11,175 nucleotides of DNA from an uncultured Verrucomicrobiota bacterium. Lineage in GTDB: Bacteria; Verrucomicrobiota; Verrucomicrobiia; Opitutales; Opitutaceae. The stretch spans positions 1-11,175 of the forward strand of contig CAIXIZ010000130.1 of assembly GCA_903919625.1 (NCBI GenBank), in the 5' to 3' direction. A model generated the notes under the pieces. That model ran no database searches. It worked only from the letters and a program-made list of their open reading frames with translations, and had not been told where the DNA came from. Position numbers and translations under genes: made by a program. Shown here piece after piece: positions 1-6,067 of this stretch; the first letter of the stretch is position 1, and each line of letters opens with the position of its first letter.

Positions 1-51
1 CAGGACCACCCGACGGTCGCCGACCCTGCCCATAAAAAACACGATTGGTGA
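1..51 (+). CDS. 3' end of an upstream gene, probably part of a bat operon (partial)
   Basis: Frame 1 is open from the left edge and ends with a TGA at 49-51. The last 16 residues are QDHPTVADPAHKKHDW. The stop overlaps the next start as TGATG, which suggests translational coupling with the BatD-like gene. Proteins encoded just before batD in bat operons are usually VWA or TPR proteins (BatB/BatC), and a charged, proline-containing tail would suit such a protein. Only the tail is visible, so the identity is inferred from context and no domain can be assigned. Confidence 0.5.
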   Translation, partial: QDHPTVADPAHKKHDW

Positions 52-2666
52 TGCCCGTCATGCGCCGCTTCCTCGCCTATTTTCTTCCGTTCCTTGCCGT
101 GATCGCGCTTCCTGCCCAGAGCGTGCATTGGAGTCCGGCGGGCGGCTCCATCGCCGCGGGCCAGGTCGGCCAGCTCAGCTTGGTCTTTGAGCAATGCGAG
201 CCCAACGGCAACGTCACCCTGCCCACGGTCGCCAATCTGGAGTTCGGCCCGGCGTCACGCGGAGAAAATACCGCCATCAGCATCGTTAACGGCCAGATGA
301 CCAACTCGCGTACCGTCACATTGGCTTACCAAATCCGACCCCGGAACAGCCAGCCGGTGGAGATCCCCGCGTTTGACGTGGAGACCAAGCAGGGGCGTCT
401 GCACGTCGCCGCCGCCCGCTTCACCATCGGCACGGCCACTGTGACCAACAACAGCGGTGGCGGCAGTCTTTCGCTCGACTCGGTTGCGCAGGCCCGTTTT
501 ATCGTGCCCGCCGATGCCGTGTGGGCCGGCGAGGTGTTCACGCTGACCTACCAGCTCAACGTCTCGAAAAATTACATCTACAACCTCGGCAGCAATGTGC
601 CCGATTGGAACTCCGCCCCGCTGAGCATCGAGGATTGGGGCAAGTTCGTTCAAACCGATGGCGTGCAGGCCGGGGATCCCCGGCTGCTGCTCACGTATCA
701 GACCCACGCCTCTGCCAAACTCCCCGGCGTCGTCACCCTCAATCCTGCCACCCAGCTGGTCAACCTCCAGACCGGCGTGACCAGCTTCAGCATCTTTTCC
801 CAACGTCAGTTAGAGCAGTTCACCGTCACCACCCCGTCCGCCTCGCTGTCCGTCAAACCTCTGCCCACGCCGGCCCCGGCGGAATTTGCCGGTGCGGTGG
901 GGCAGTTCACCCTCGACGCCAGTGTCGTCCCCGCCACGGTGGCAGTCGGTGAACCGGTGACATGGACGCTGACGTTTTCCGGGGCGGGCAACTGGCCCGA
1001 CATTTCTGCGCTTCCGCCCCGCAACGTCTCGCGCGATTTCCACGTGGTCTCGCCCCAGGCCAAGCGCACACCCAAGGACAATGCGCTGTTTGACGCCGCC
1101 CTCTCCGAGGACGTGGTGCTGATCCCCACGAAGCCCGGCACCTATACGCTCGGTCCCGTTTCCCTCGCCTGTTTCAATCCGAAGACCGGAAGCTATCAGA
1201 CGCTCACGACCAAACCCTTCATCCTCACGGTCACCGCTGCACCCGGATTGTCGGCCTCTCCGCTATCCTTCAACCCGCCCGATGCGGCCAACTCATCCTC
1301 CTCCCCCGCCACCCTTGCAACGCCCGCCGTGCCGGCCGGTCTGCCCCGTGATCCGCTTCCGCCGGCCGCCATGGCCGCGAGACCGGTCTCCGGCGGCGCG
1401 TTTAACCTGCGATTGATTGCTGCCGGAATCTGGCTGCTGCCCCTCTGGCTCGCCTTTGCCGCCCGCCATGCCTGGCTGACCGATCCCCGTCGCGCCCAGC
1501 GCGCCGCCCGGGAGCGAATTCTGACCACCCTAGGTGCGCTCAACGCATCCCTCGACCACGGGCAGACCGCTGCGCAGCTTCATCGCTGGCGTCGCGACAT
1601 TGCCACGCTCTTTGGCGTTGTCCGCTCCGAACCCACCGCGGCCGAAGTCTTTCAAACGGCCGACCCGAAGACTGCCCCCGACTGGTCTCTCCTTTGGATG
1701 GAAGCGGATCGTGCGCTCTTTGGCGACCGGCAGCCGCTCCCGGCCGATTGGCCGGCCCGGGCCGAGGCTGCGCTTGCCACCAAGCGGGTGCCTTCTTTCC
1801 AACCGCTCCACCTTTTTTTCCTGCGGAATTTGTTTCCGCAGGACGCGAGGGCCAAGGTCTCCCAAACTGAATTGCCTGTAACTGTCCCGGTCTCTGCCCG
1901 CACAGCCGCAGTCACCGTCACGGCCATGCTGCTGCTCTTTGCACTGTTCAGCCAAGGGCCAGCCGTTTTCGCCGCCGATGCCGCTGCGGCCTATCGGGCT
2001 GCCAATTTTCCCGCCGCAGAAAAAGCGTGGCGCGAAACCCTGGTGGCCGCTCCGACTGACTGGACCGCGCACCACAACCTCTCGCTGGCCCTCGCGCAAC
2101 AAAGCCGCTGGAGCGAGTCCGCGGCCCATGCCCTGGCCGCGTTTGTGCAGCAGCCGCAGAATCCCGCCGTCCGGTGGCAGCTCGACGTCGCGCTTAAAAA
2201 TGCCGGCTGGATGCCCGACGGGGTGGCGCCCTTCCTCGCGCCCGATCCGGCCCATAGTCTCGCCCAGCTCGCGGCCCCCTCCCAATGGCAGCGCTACGCC
2301 TTGTTGGCCGCCCTGCTGGCGGCAGGTGCGCTCGCCCTGCTGCTTTGGTGTGCCTACGGGGCGCGCAGCCGCTGGATCCGGCCGGCGGCCTGGACCGCGC
2401 TCCTCTCCGGCGGGTTGTTGGGCGCCGCTGCCTTCGTCAGCCTGTGGCTCTACGGTCCGCTCACCGACCCCCGTGCCGTGCTCGTCTGGCAAAGGGGTGT
2501 CTTGCGCTCGATCCCCACCGAAGCTGACACGACGCAAAAAACGGTACCGCTGGCCGCCGGCCAGGTGGCGAATACGGGCAAAACCTACCTTGGCTGGCGC
2601 AATCTGGTCTTCCCCAACGGCCAGACCGGCTGGGTGCGCCAGGAAGAGTTTGTCAGCCTCTGGTGA
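51..2666 (+). CDS. batD: BatD-family aerotolerance protein fused to a BatE-like TPR/SH3 tail
   Basis: An 871-residue envelope protein. Residues 5-24 form a signal peptide or N-terminal anchor. Residues about 25-400 are beta-rich and BatD-like, with repeated segments such as TYQLNVSKNYIYN and LIPTKPGTYTLGPVSLACFNP. A Pro/Ser/Ala linker (about 400-450) leads to a membrane helix at about 453-471. A second hydrophobic stretch at about 618-637 ends in VFAADA, like an internal signal peptide. It is followed by TPR-like helices (about 643-705), two membrane helices (about 749-769 and 779-801) and an SH3-like tail (about 806-871) containing GKTYLGWRNLVFPNGQTGWVR. The TPR-plus-SH3 arrangement matches BatE proteins, so this appears to be a BatD-BatE fusion. 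The start at ATG 51 is chosen for its TGATG overlap with the previous stop. TTG 45, GTG 48 and ATG 60 are alternatives. Bat proteins are thought to act with VWA proteins and a MoxR ATPase in the envelope. The exact biochemical role is unknown. Confidence 0.8.
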   Translation: MPVMRRFLAYFLPFLAVIALPAQSVHWSPAGGSIAAGQVGQLSLVFEQCEPNGNVTLPTVANLEFGPASRGENTAISIVNGQMTNSRTVTLAYQIRPRNSQPVEIPAFDVETKQGRLHVAAARFTIGTATVTNNSGGGSLSLDSVAQARFIVPADAVWAGEVFTLTYQLNVSKNYIYNLGSNVPDWNSAPLSIEDWGKFVQTDGVQAGDPRLLLTYQTHASAKLPGVVTLNPATQLVNLQTGVTSFSIFSQRQLEQFTVTTPSASLSVKPLPTPAPAEFAGAVGQFTLDASVVPATVAVGEPVTWTLTFSGAGNWPDISALPPRNVSRDFHVVSPQAKRTPKDNALFDAALSEDVVLIPTKPGTYTLGPVSLACFNPKTGSYQTLTTKPFILTVTAAPGLSASPLSFNPPDAANSSSSPATLATPAVPAGLPRDPLPPAAMAARPVSGGAFNLRLIAAGIWLLPLWLAFAARHAWLTDPRRAQRAARERILTTLGALNASLDHGQTAAQLHRWRRDIATLFGVVRSEPTAAEVFQTADPKTAPDWSLLWMEADRALFGDRQPLPADWPARAEAALATKRVPSFQPLHLFFLRNLFPQDARAKVSQTELPVTVPVSARTAAVTVTAMLLLFALFSQGPAVFAADAAAAYRAANFPAAEKAWRETLVAAPTDWTAHHNLSLALAQQSRWSESAAHALAAFVQQPQNPAVRWQLDVALKNAGWMPDGVAPFLAPDPAHSLAQLAAPSQWQRYALLAALLAAGALALLLWCAYGARSRWIRPAAWTALLSGGLLGAAAFVSLWLYGPLTDPRAVLVWQRGVLRSIPTEADTTQKTVPLAAGQVANTGKTYLGWRNLVFPNGQTGWVRQEEFVSLW

Positions 2667-2721
2667 TTCCACCCGCCGGGCCAGGAATGCTCCCTTGTCC
2701 TGCTTTCGGCCCATCCGAGCC

Positions 2722-2744
2722 AGTGTCACGTATTACGTGACACT
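2722..2744. promoter_or_regulatory. Perfect palindrome 1 of the TGTCAC/GTGACA family (candidate operator)
   Basis: An 11-bp arm AGTGTCACGTA, a central T, and the exact reverse complement of the arm. It lies 73 bp upstream of the chosen start of the small HTH gene. Its centre is 45 bp from the centre of palindrome 2. The core TGTCAC...TA.TA...GTGACA is shared with the sites at 2766-2790 and 3170-3194. A dimeric repressor site is the simplest reading. A repeat-element terminus is the alternative. Confidence 0.65.
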
Positions 2745-2747
2745 CCA

Positions 2748-2761
2748 GAGGTGTACGCCTC
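2748..2761. repeat. Short palindrome GAGGTGTACGCCTC between the two upstream operators
   Basis: A 14-bp inverted repeat around GTAC in which one of seven pairs is a G/T wobble. It sits exactly between palindromes 1 and 2. Its core GGTGTACGCC matches GGGGTACGCC at 3233-3242, beyond the third palindrome, at 9 of 10 positions, so a related element flanks the gene on both sides. The role is unknown. Confidence 0.4.
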
Positions 2762-2765
2762 CAGT

Positions 2766-2790
2766 CATTGTCACTTATTAAGTGACAATG
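2766..2790. promoter_or_regulatory. Perfect palindrome 2 of the TGTCAC/GTGACA family (candidate operator)
   Basis: A 12-bp arm CATTGTCACTTA, a central T, and the exact reverse complement of the arm. The right arm contains GTG 2782 and ATG 2788, both in frame with the HTH gene, so this site either overlaps the start region or lies 27 bp before the preferred start at 2818. The AT-rich centre TATTAA (2776-2781) could serve as a -10 box, but no convincing -35 box lies at the right distance. A protein bound here would block expression of the HTH gene. Confidence 0.65.
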
Positions 2791-2817
2791 GTTCGGGATT
2801 TCGCCTTGGTAGGGGGC

Positions 2818-3189
2818 ATGAATTCACCGATGCATCCCCGGATCCGTGCTCTGCTTGAGCTGACCGATGGCCTCGCGGCCGCCGCCCATGAAACGGCAAA
2901 GGCCGCCCGCAATACCTACAGGGAGCGCACGCGCCAGGCGCGCGGGGTGACACTCCGGCCCGGTCCGGACACCCCATTGTGGAATGAACTGGTTGTGGAG
3001 GCGCGGGTTTTGCTCAAAAAACACGGAGAGAAGGCCAATTTGGCCCGTGAGCTGGGGCTGCCGCGCCAGCGGGTGCACCAATTCATTATGGAACGCAGCG
3101 CTTGTCCCGATGCAGAACGGACGCTGCAACTGCTGGCCTGGGTCAACCTCCGGCGGCGCCCCTCCACGTCATTGTCACGTAATAAGTGA
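2818..3189 (+). CDS. Small helix-turn-helix DNA-binding protein flanked by palindromes
   Basis: A 123-residue basic protein. The N-terminal half (about 6-45) is helical and rich in Ala and Arg. Residues about 55-110 form an XRE/Cro-like HTH: LVVEARVLLKKHGEK, then LARELG (75-80), the probable recognition helix LPRQRVHQFIMER (81-93), and PDAERTLQLLAWV (97-109) as the closing helix. The tail is RRRPSTSLSRNK. No catalytic domain is visible, so it is not a transposase or recombinase by itself. Start: ATG 2818 has AGGGGG only 1 base away. GTG 2782 and ATG 2788 lie in palindrome 2, and ATG 2830 is 13 bases from the G run, so the start is uncertain. The TGA stop lies inside palindrome 3. The likely role is a regulator of its own locus that binds these palindromes (inference). 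It might instead belong to a repeat-bounded mobile cassette. Confidence 0.75.
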   Translation: MNSPMHPRIRALLELTDGLAAAAHETAKAARNTYRERTRQARGVTLRPGPDTPLWNELVVEARVLLKKHGEKANLARELGLPRQRVHQFIMERSACPDAERTLQLLAWVNLRRRPSTSLSRNK

Positions 3190-3194
3190 CAATG
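3170..3194. promoter_or_regulatory. Near-perfect palindrome 3, overlapping the stop codon of the HTH gene
   Basis: Arms CATTGTCACGTA and TAAGTGACAATG around a central A, with one mismatch in 12 pairs (G at 3179). The right arm is identical to that of palindrome 2. The TGA stop of the HTH gene (3187-3189) and its last seven codons lie in the repeat, so the coding sequence runs into the element. A transcript would fold here into a stem of up to 11-12 pairs, but no U-run follows, so a standard intrinsic terminator is not supported. Confidence 0.65.
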
Positions 3195-3198
3195 CATT

Positions 3199-3256
3199 GG
3201 GGGAGAAGGGAGGTGGGGAACGGGGATGGTGAGGGGTACGCCGTACCGGGGTGGGG
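3199..3256 (+). other. G-run tract with G-quadruplex potential between convergent genes
   Basis: Seven runs of three to five G occur in 58 bp: 3199-3203, 3208-3210, 3215-3218, 3222-3225, 3233-3236, 3248-3251 and 3253-3256. The first four are separated by loops of 3-4 bases, which satisfies the usual G3+N1-7 quadruplex pattern. The tract lies just after the HTH gene stop and immediately before the plsC stop on the opposite strand. The G-rich strand is the sense strand of the HTH transcript, so the fold could form in its 3' untranslated region. Function is inferred only. Confidence 0.45.
3235..3247. repeat. Palindrome GGTACG-C-CGTACC
   Basis: A perfect 6-bp inverted repeat around one C, in the gap between the convergent HTH and plsC genes. 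It overlaps GGGGTACGCC (3233-3242), which resembles the element at 2750-2759 on the other side of the HTH gene. The stem is too short, and lacks a U-run, to be called a terminator with confidence. Confidence 0.4.
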
Positions 3257-3886
3257 TCACACTACCTGTGGCGGTGGCAATTCCAGCGCGGCGATGGCGG
3301 ACATGATTTTTTCGCTCGCGCGCTGGTAACGTTCCTTGCCGGCCGCCGGGTCGTCGTAATCGGCCGGAGCGAGCGGCCGGCCATACACGACCGACACCGG
3401 GATGCCAAGCTGTGGCGGGCCGGTTCGGCCCAGGGCGAGGTGCGAGTTGAATATCCGGGCCGGCACCAGCGGCACCTGGGCGCGGCAGGCGATCAGTCCG
3501 ACGCCGGCCTTGGGTGGCTGCAACGTGCCGTCGGGCGACCGCGTGCCTTCGGGAAACAGCACCAGCGCGCGGCCGGCCTGCAGGGCGCGCAGCACATTTT
3601 TGATGGCGGCCACATCCGAACCGTCCCGGTCCACCGGAATGCAACCGACGGTATTGAGCCACCAGGAGACGAGGCCTCCCTTCCAGAGCGTCTTGCGCGC
3701 AAAAAACGCCATGGGCCGCGGGACCTGGCAGCCGACAAACGGCGGGTCGAGAAAACTGGCATGGTTGGCCGCGATGAGAAACGGCCCGTGTTGCGGAATG
3801 TTGTCCAGGCCCACCATTTCGCCCCGAAAGAACGCCGAATGCGCCACCGCCAGCAGGTGGTGACTGAGGGCATAGACCAGTCCCAT
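3257..3886 (-). CDS. plsC: 1-acyl-sn-glycerol-3-phosphate acyltransferase (PlsC family)
   Basis: A 209-residue membrane-associated acyltransferase that transfers an acyl chain to lysophosphatidic acid to form phosphatidic acid in phospholipid synthesis. All family blocks are present: NHASFLD (41-47, catalytic His42 and Asp47), GCIPVDRD (81-88), FPEGTRS (111-117, glycerol-phosphate binding) and VPLVPARIF (138-146). The N-terminus MGLVYALSHHLLAVAHSAFF is a short membrane-associating helix. The start at 3886 is preferred because GAGGA lies four bases upstream and the protein then begins as other PlsC proteins do. ATG 3919 would add 11 residues. It is the last gene of the tyrA-aroA-cmk operon, 88 bp after cmk. 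Cmk next to PlsC is also known in other bacteria. Paralogues with other acyl acceptors, such as ornithine lipid synthases, cannot be excluded. Confidence 0.88.
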   Translation of the reverse strand: MGLVYALSHHLLAVAHSAFFRGEMVGLDNIPQHGPFLIAANHASFLDPPFVGCQVPRPMAFFARKTLWKGGLVSWWLNTVGCIPVDRDGSDVAAIKNVLRALQAGRALVLFPEGTRSPDGTLQPPKAGVGLIACRAQVPLVPARIFNSHLALGRTGPPQLGIPVSVVYGRPLAPADYDDPAAGKERYQRASEKIMSAIAALELPPPQVV

Positions 3887-3890
3887 GCCG

Positions 3891-3895
3891 TCCTC
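3891..3895 (-). promoter_or_regulatory. Ribosome binding site GAGGA of plsC
   Basis: Reading the minus strand, GAGGA is followed by CGGC and then the ATG at 3886. This is the only clear Shine-Dalgarno sequence I noticed at a gene start in the window, and it decides the choice of the 3886 start over ATG 3919. Confidence 0.5.
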
Positions 3896-3974
3896 GGCTG
3901 GCGGCGGGCGGGTAATCATGCCCCAAATGCCGGTCCGGACTCCCCGGTTCCGGATATGGTCTGCCGGTCCGGAA

Positions 3975-4649
3975 TCATTTGCTGAGCAGCCGGGAGGTGA
4001 GCAGCCGGGAGATCCGTTCCACCACCTCGGTGAGCGGCAGATGCGTCGAATCGATGGAAATGGCGCCCACGGGACAGGTGAATGGCGAGGCCGCGCGGGA
4101 GGAATCCAGCCGGTCGCGTTCGGCGACGGCGTCGGCCTGGCCTTCGAGGGCGCGGCGGCGGACGCGCGCATCGGGGTCGGCATGGAGGAAGAAACGAAAG
4201 TCCGCCTTGGGGAAAATGACCGAGCCGATATCGCGGCCTTCCATCACCAAACCCCTGAAGCCATGGCGGCGGGCCTCTTCCGCCAGACCGCGCTGATAGG
4301 CGAGCAGGGCGCTGCGGACCTCGGGCAGCGCGGCAAAATGGGAGACGGCGCTGTTGACCTCGGGGCTGCGGATGTCGGCTTCACGCACCTTGTCGTCGTG
4401 AATTTTGAGATCGGCGCTGTGGCCCACGATCTGGGTGCCGAACTTGAGGTCGGTCAGCTCCGCGCGCACCGCCCCCGGGTTGGTCGCCTTGACCCCCCGG
4501 TGGATAAGTTCGGCCGTGAGCGCCCGGTAATACGAGCCGGTGTCGGCGTGAAGCAGATGGAAACGCTCGGCGAGAATGCGCGCGGTGGACGATTTGCCAG
4601 AGGCCGCGCCACCATCAATGGCGACGATAAGGAACGGGGGGGGATTCAT
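3975..4649 (-). CDS. cmk: Cytidylate kinase
   Basis: A 224-residue cytosolic enzyme that uses ATP to phosphorylate CMP and dCMP to the diphosphates. The P-loop GGAASGKSS (13-21) is followed by DTGSYYRA (36-43), the CMP-binding region around DIRSPEVNSAVS (92-103), EGRDIGSVIFPKADFRFFL (137-155) and the lid-type segment ERDRLDSSRAASP (177-189), then DST (200-202). The length matches the single-domain family. The start ATG 4649 overlaps the aroA stop as ATGA, so translation is probably coupled. Codons 3-5 form a run of eight C on the coding strand (4636-4643), giving PPP at the N-terminus. Such a tract is prone to slippage, but here it precedes all functional motifs. Confidence 0.95.
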   Translation of the reverse strand: MNPPPFLIVAIDGGAASGKSSTARILAERFHLLHADTGSYYRALTAELIHRGVKATNPGAVRAELTDLKFGTQIVGHSADLKIHDDKVREADIRSPEVNSAVSHFAALPEVRSALLAYQRGLAEEARRHGFRGLVMEGRDIGSVIFPKADFRFFLHADPDARVRRRALEGQADAVAERDRLDSSRAASPFTCPVGAISIDSTHLPLTEVVERISRLLTSRLLSK

Positions 4650-6067
4650 GATGAGGAAGACGGTTGGCCTGCATGCGAGGTTTTCCAGACTTCGGCAAGC
4701 ACATCAAAAAAATTTGGGAAAGTTTTCGCGCAGCACGCGGGGTTGCGGATGGCGAGCCAGGGCCGGCCGTCGCCCCGCAGATCGTGGCAGCCGAGGATGG
4801 CGAAGCTCATGGCGAAGCGGTGGTCGCCATAAGTCTCAATCCCGGTCACGTCCTGCGCCGCGCGCTTTTTCAACTCCGGCAGATTGGGCGTGATCGACAG
4901 CGAGTCCGCAGTTTCGACGACTCCCTGACCGAGCTTGGCCAGTTCGCGGGCCATGCCGGCGACCCGGTCGGTCTCCTGCTTCCGGGTGTGCGCGATGCCA
5001 GTGATGGTGGTCGGTCCGTCGAGGAGGGGCGCGATGGCGGCGAGAGTAAGAAACGTGTCGGAGAATTCATTGAAGTTTTCTGCGACCCCCCGAAGCGGTG
5101 AACCTGTTTTTCGAGTCACCACGATCCCTGCTTGTGGACCATTGGGGTGGGATATGTCGGTCGGCTCACCGACGCGCCCCATCACGTCGACAAATCTCCT
5201 GCCATCCATCTGAATGGTGGCCGGCCAATCTGGCATTTCGAGCAAAGTGAGCTGTCCGCCGACGACAAAAGGCAGGGCTAAGAAGTAGCTGGCGGCAGTG
5301 GCGTCGGCCTCAATGGGATAGACCCCGCCTGATTGGGCGAGTGTGTTGTAAAGGTGCGAGGGTGACGGGACAAAGCCGAATTGTGGACGATGACCTAACC
5401 CTGGCGCTGGGAAACCGCCCGATGCCATCATGGCGCGGGTCATATCCACGAAGGGTTTGCGAAAAGCTTTGGTCGGCGCGATCCGTTGCCATTCTTCTGG
5501 CGGCATGACCATGAGAAGCGCGGACAACATCTGGCTGCTTTCGCTGGCATCAATTTTTACCTGGCCGTTTTTCGGGTTCAGGCCATGGGCATGGATTTCC
5601 AGCGGGAAAAATCCCTCCGCCCCCGGGCAACGAATATCGGCTCCGAGCGAGCGGAGCGCGTCGATCAGGCCTTGCATCGGGCGCTTCCGCATCTGCGGCA
5701 CGCCGTCGAGGCGGAAGGTGCCGCCTTTCGCGGACGCGCAGAGCGCGGTGAGAAAACGCGCGGCGGTGCCGGCATTGCCGACCTGGATCACCTCCTTTGG
5801 CTCCGAAATGTTCCCGCCCTGTCCGGCGACCTGGAATACTTTTGCCTCCGGATCGGACTTCACGGCAATGCCGAGCTGATCCAGCGCTTTCGCCATGATC
5901 TCCGTGTCCTCGCTGAAGAGCGCGCCGGTGAGCGTCACCGGGCCGTGGCACAGTGCGGCGAGCAGGAGCGCGCGGTTGGTGATGCTCTTCGAGCCGGGCA
6001 GGGGAACCTCACCCCGCGCGGGGCGGGTGAAAGGCCGGATGGGCAGAACGTCGGGCAAGGGGGTCAT
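4646..6067 (-). CDS. aroA: 3-phosphoshikimate 1-carboxyvinyltransferase (EPSP synthase)
   Basis: A 473-residue enzyme that joins shikimate 3-phosphate and phosphoenolpyruvate in the shikimate pathway. Motifs in order: PGSKSITNRALLLAAL (24-39), GNAGTAARFL (98-107), RMR-like QMRKRPM (125-131), SSQMLSALL (177-185), NEFSDTFLTLAAIAP (333-347, catalytic Asp337), KQETDRVAGMA (363-373), YGDHRFAMSFAILG (413-426) and KTFPNFF (448-454). It is longer than the E. coli enzyme (427). The start ATG 6067 overlaps the tyrA stop as ATGA, and its own stop overlaps the cmk start in the same way. Composition is odd: by hand count, roughly 5041-5640 (residues about 143-342) is near 57% GC, against about 70% on both sides within the same gene. 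This suggests a recombined segment. All active-site motifs are intact. The glyphosate class cannot be assigned by eye. Confidence 0.95.
   Translation of the reverse strand: MTPLPDVLPIRPFTRPARGEVPLPGSKSITNRALLLAALCHGPVTLTGALFSEDTEIMAKALDQLGIAVKSDPEAKVFQVAGQGGNISEPKEVIQVGNAGTAARFLTALCASAKGGTFRLDGVPQMRKRPMQGLIDALRSLGADIRCPGAEGFFPLEIHAHGLNPKNGQVKIDASESSQMLSALLMVMPPEEWQRIAPTKAFRKPFVDMTRAMMASGGFPAPGLGHRPQFGFVPSPSHLYNTLAQSGGVYPIEADATAASYFLALPFVVGGQLTLLEMPDWPATIQMDGRRFVDVMGRVGEPTDISHPNGPQAGIVVTRKTGSPLRGVAENFNEFSDTFLTLAAIAPLLDGPTTITGIAHTRKQETDRVAGMARELAKLGQGVVETADSLSITPNLPELKKRAAQDVTGIETYGDHRFAMSFAILGCHDLRGDGRPWLAIRNPACCAKTFPNFFDVLAEVWKTSHAGQPSSSS

Noticed and set aside
2818..3189. Small HTH gene as a transposase or toxin-antitoxin component
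   Set aside because: No catalytic motif is visible and no toxin-like partner frame lies next to it. Only DNA binding can be supported.
3887..4183. N-terminal extension of the plsC frame into cmk
   Set aside because: The extension overlaps cmk out of frame and is low-complexity Pro/Arg. The good ribosome binding site and the usual PlsC beginning support 3886.
6012..6023. Perfect 12-bp palindrome CCCCGCGCGGGG
   Set aside because: It lies in the coding start of aroA (RPARGE region) and is made only of G and C, so chance in high-GC coding DNA explains it.
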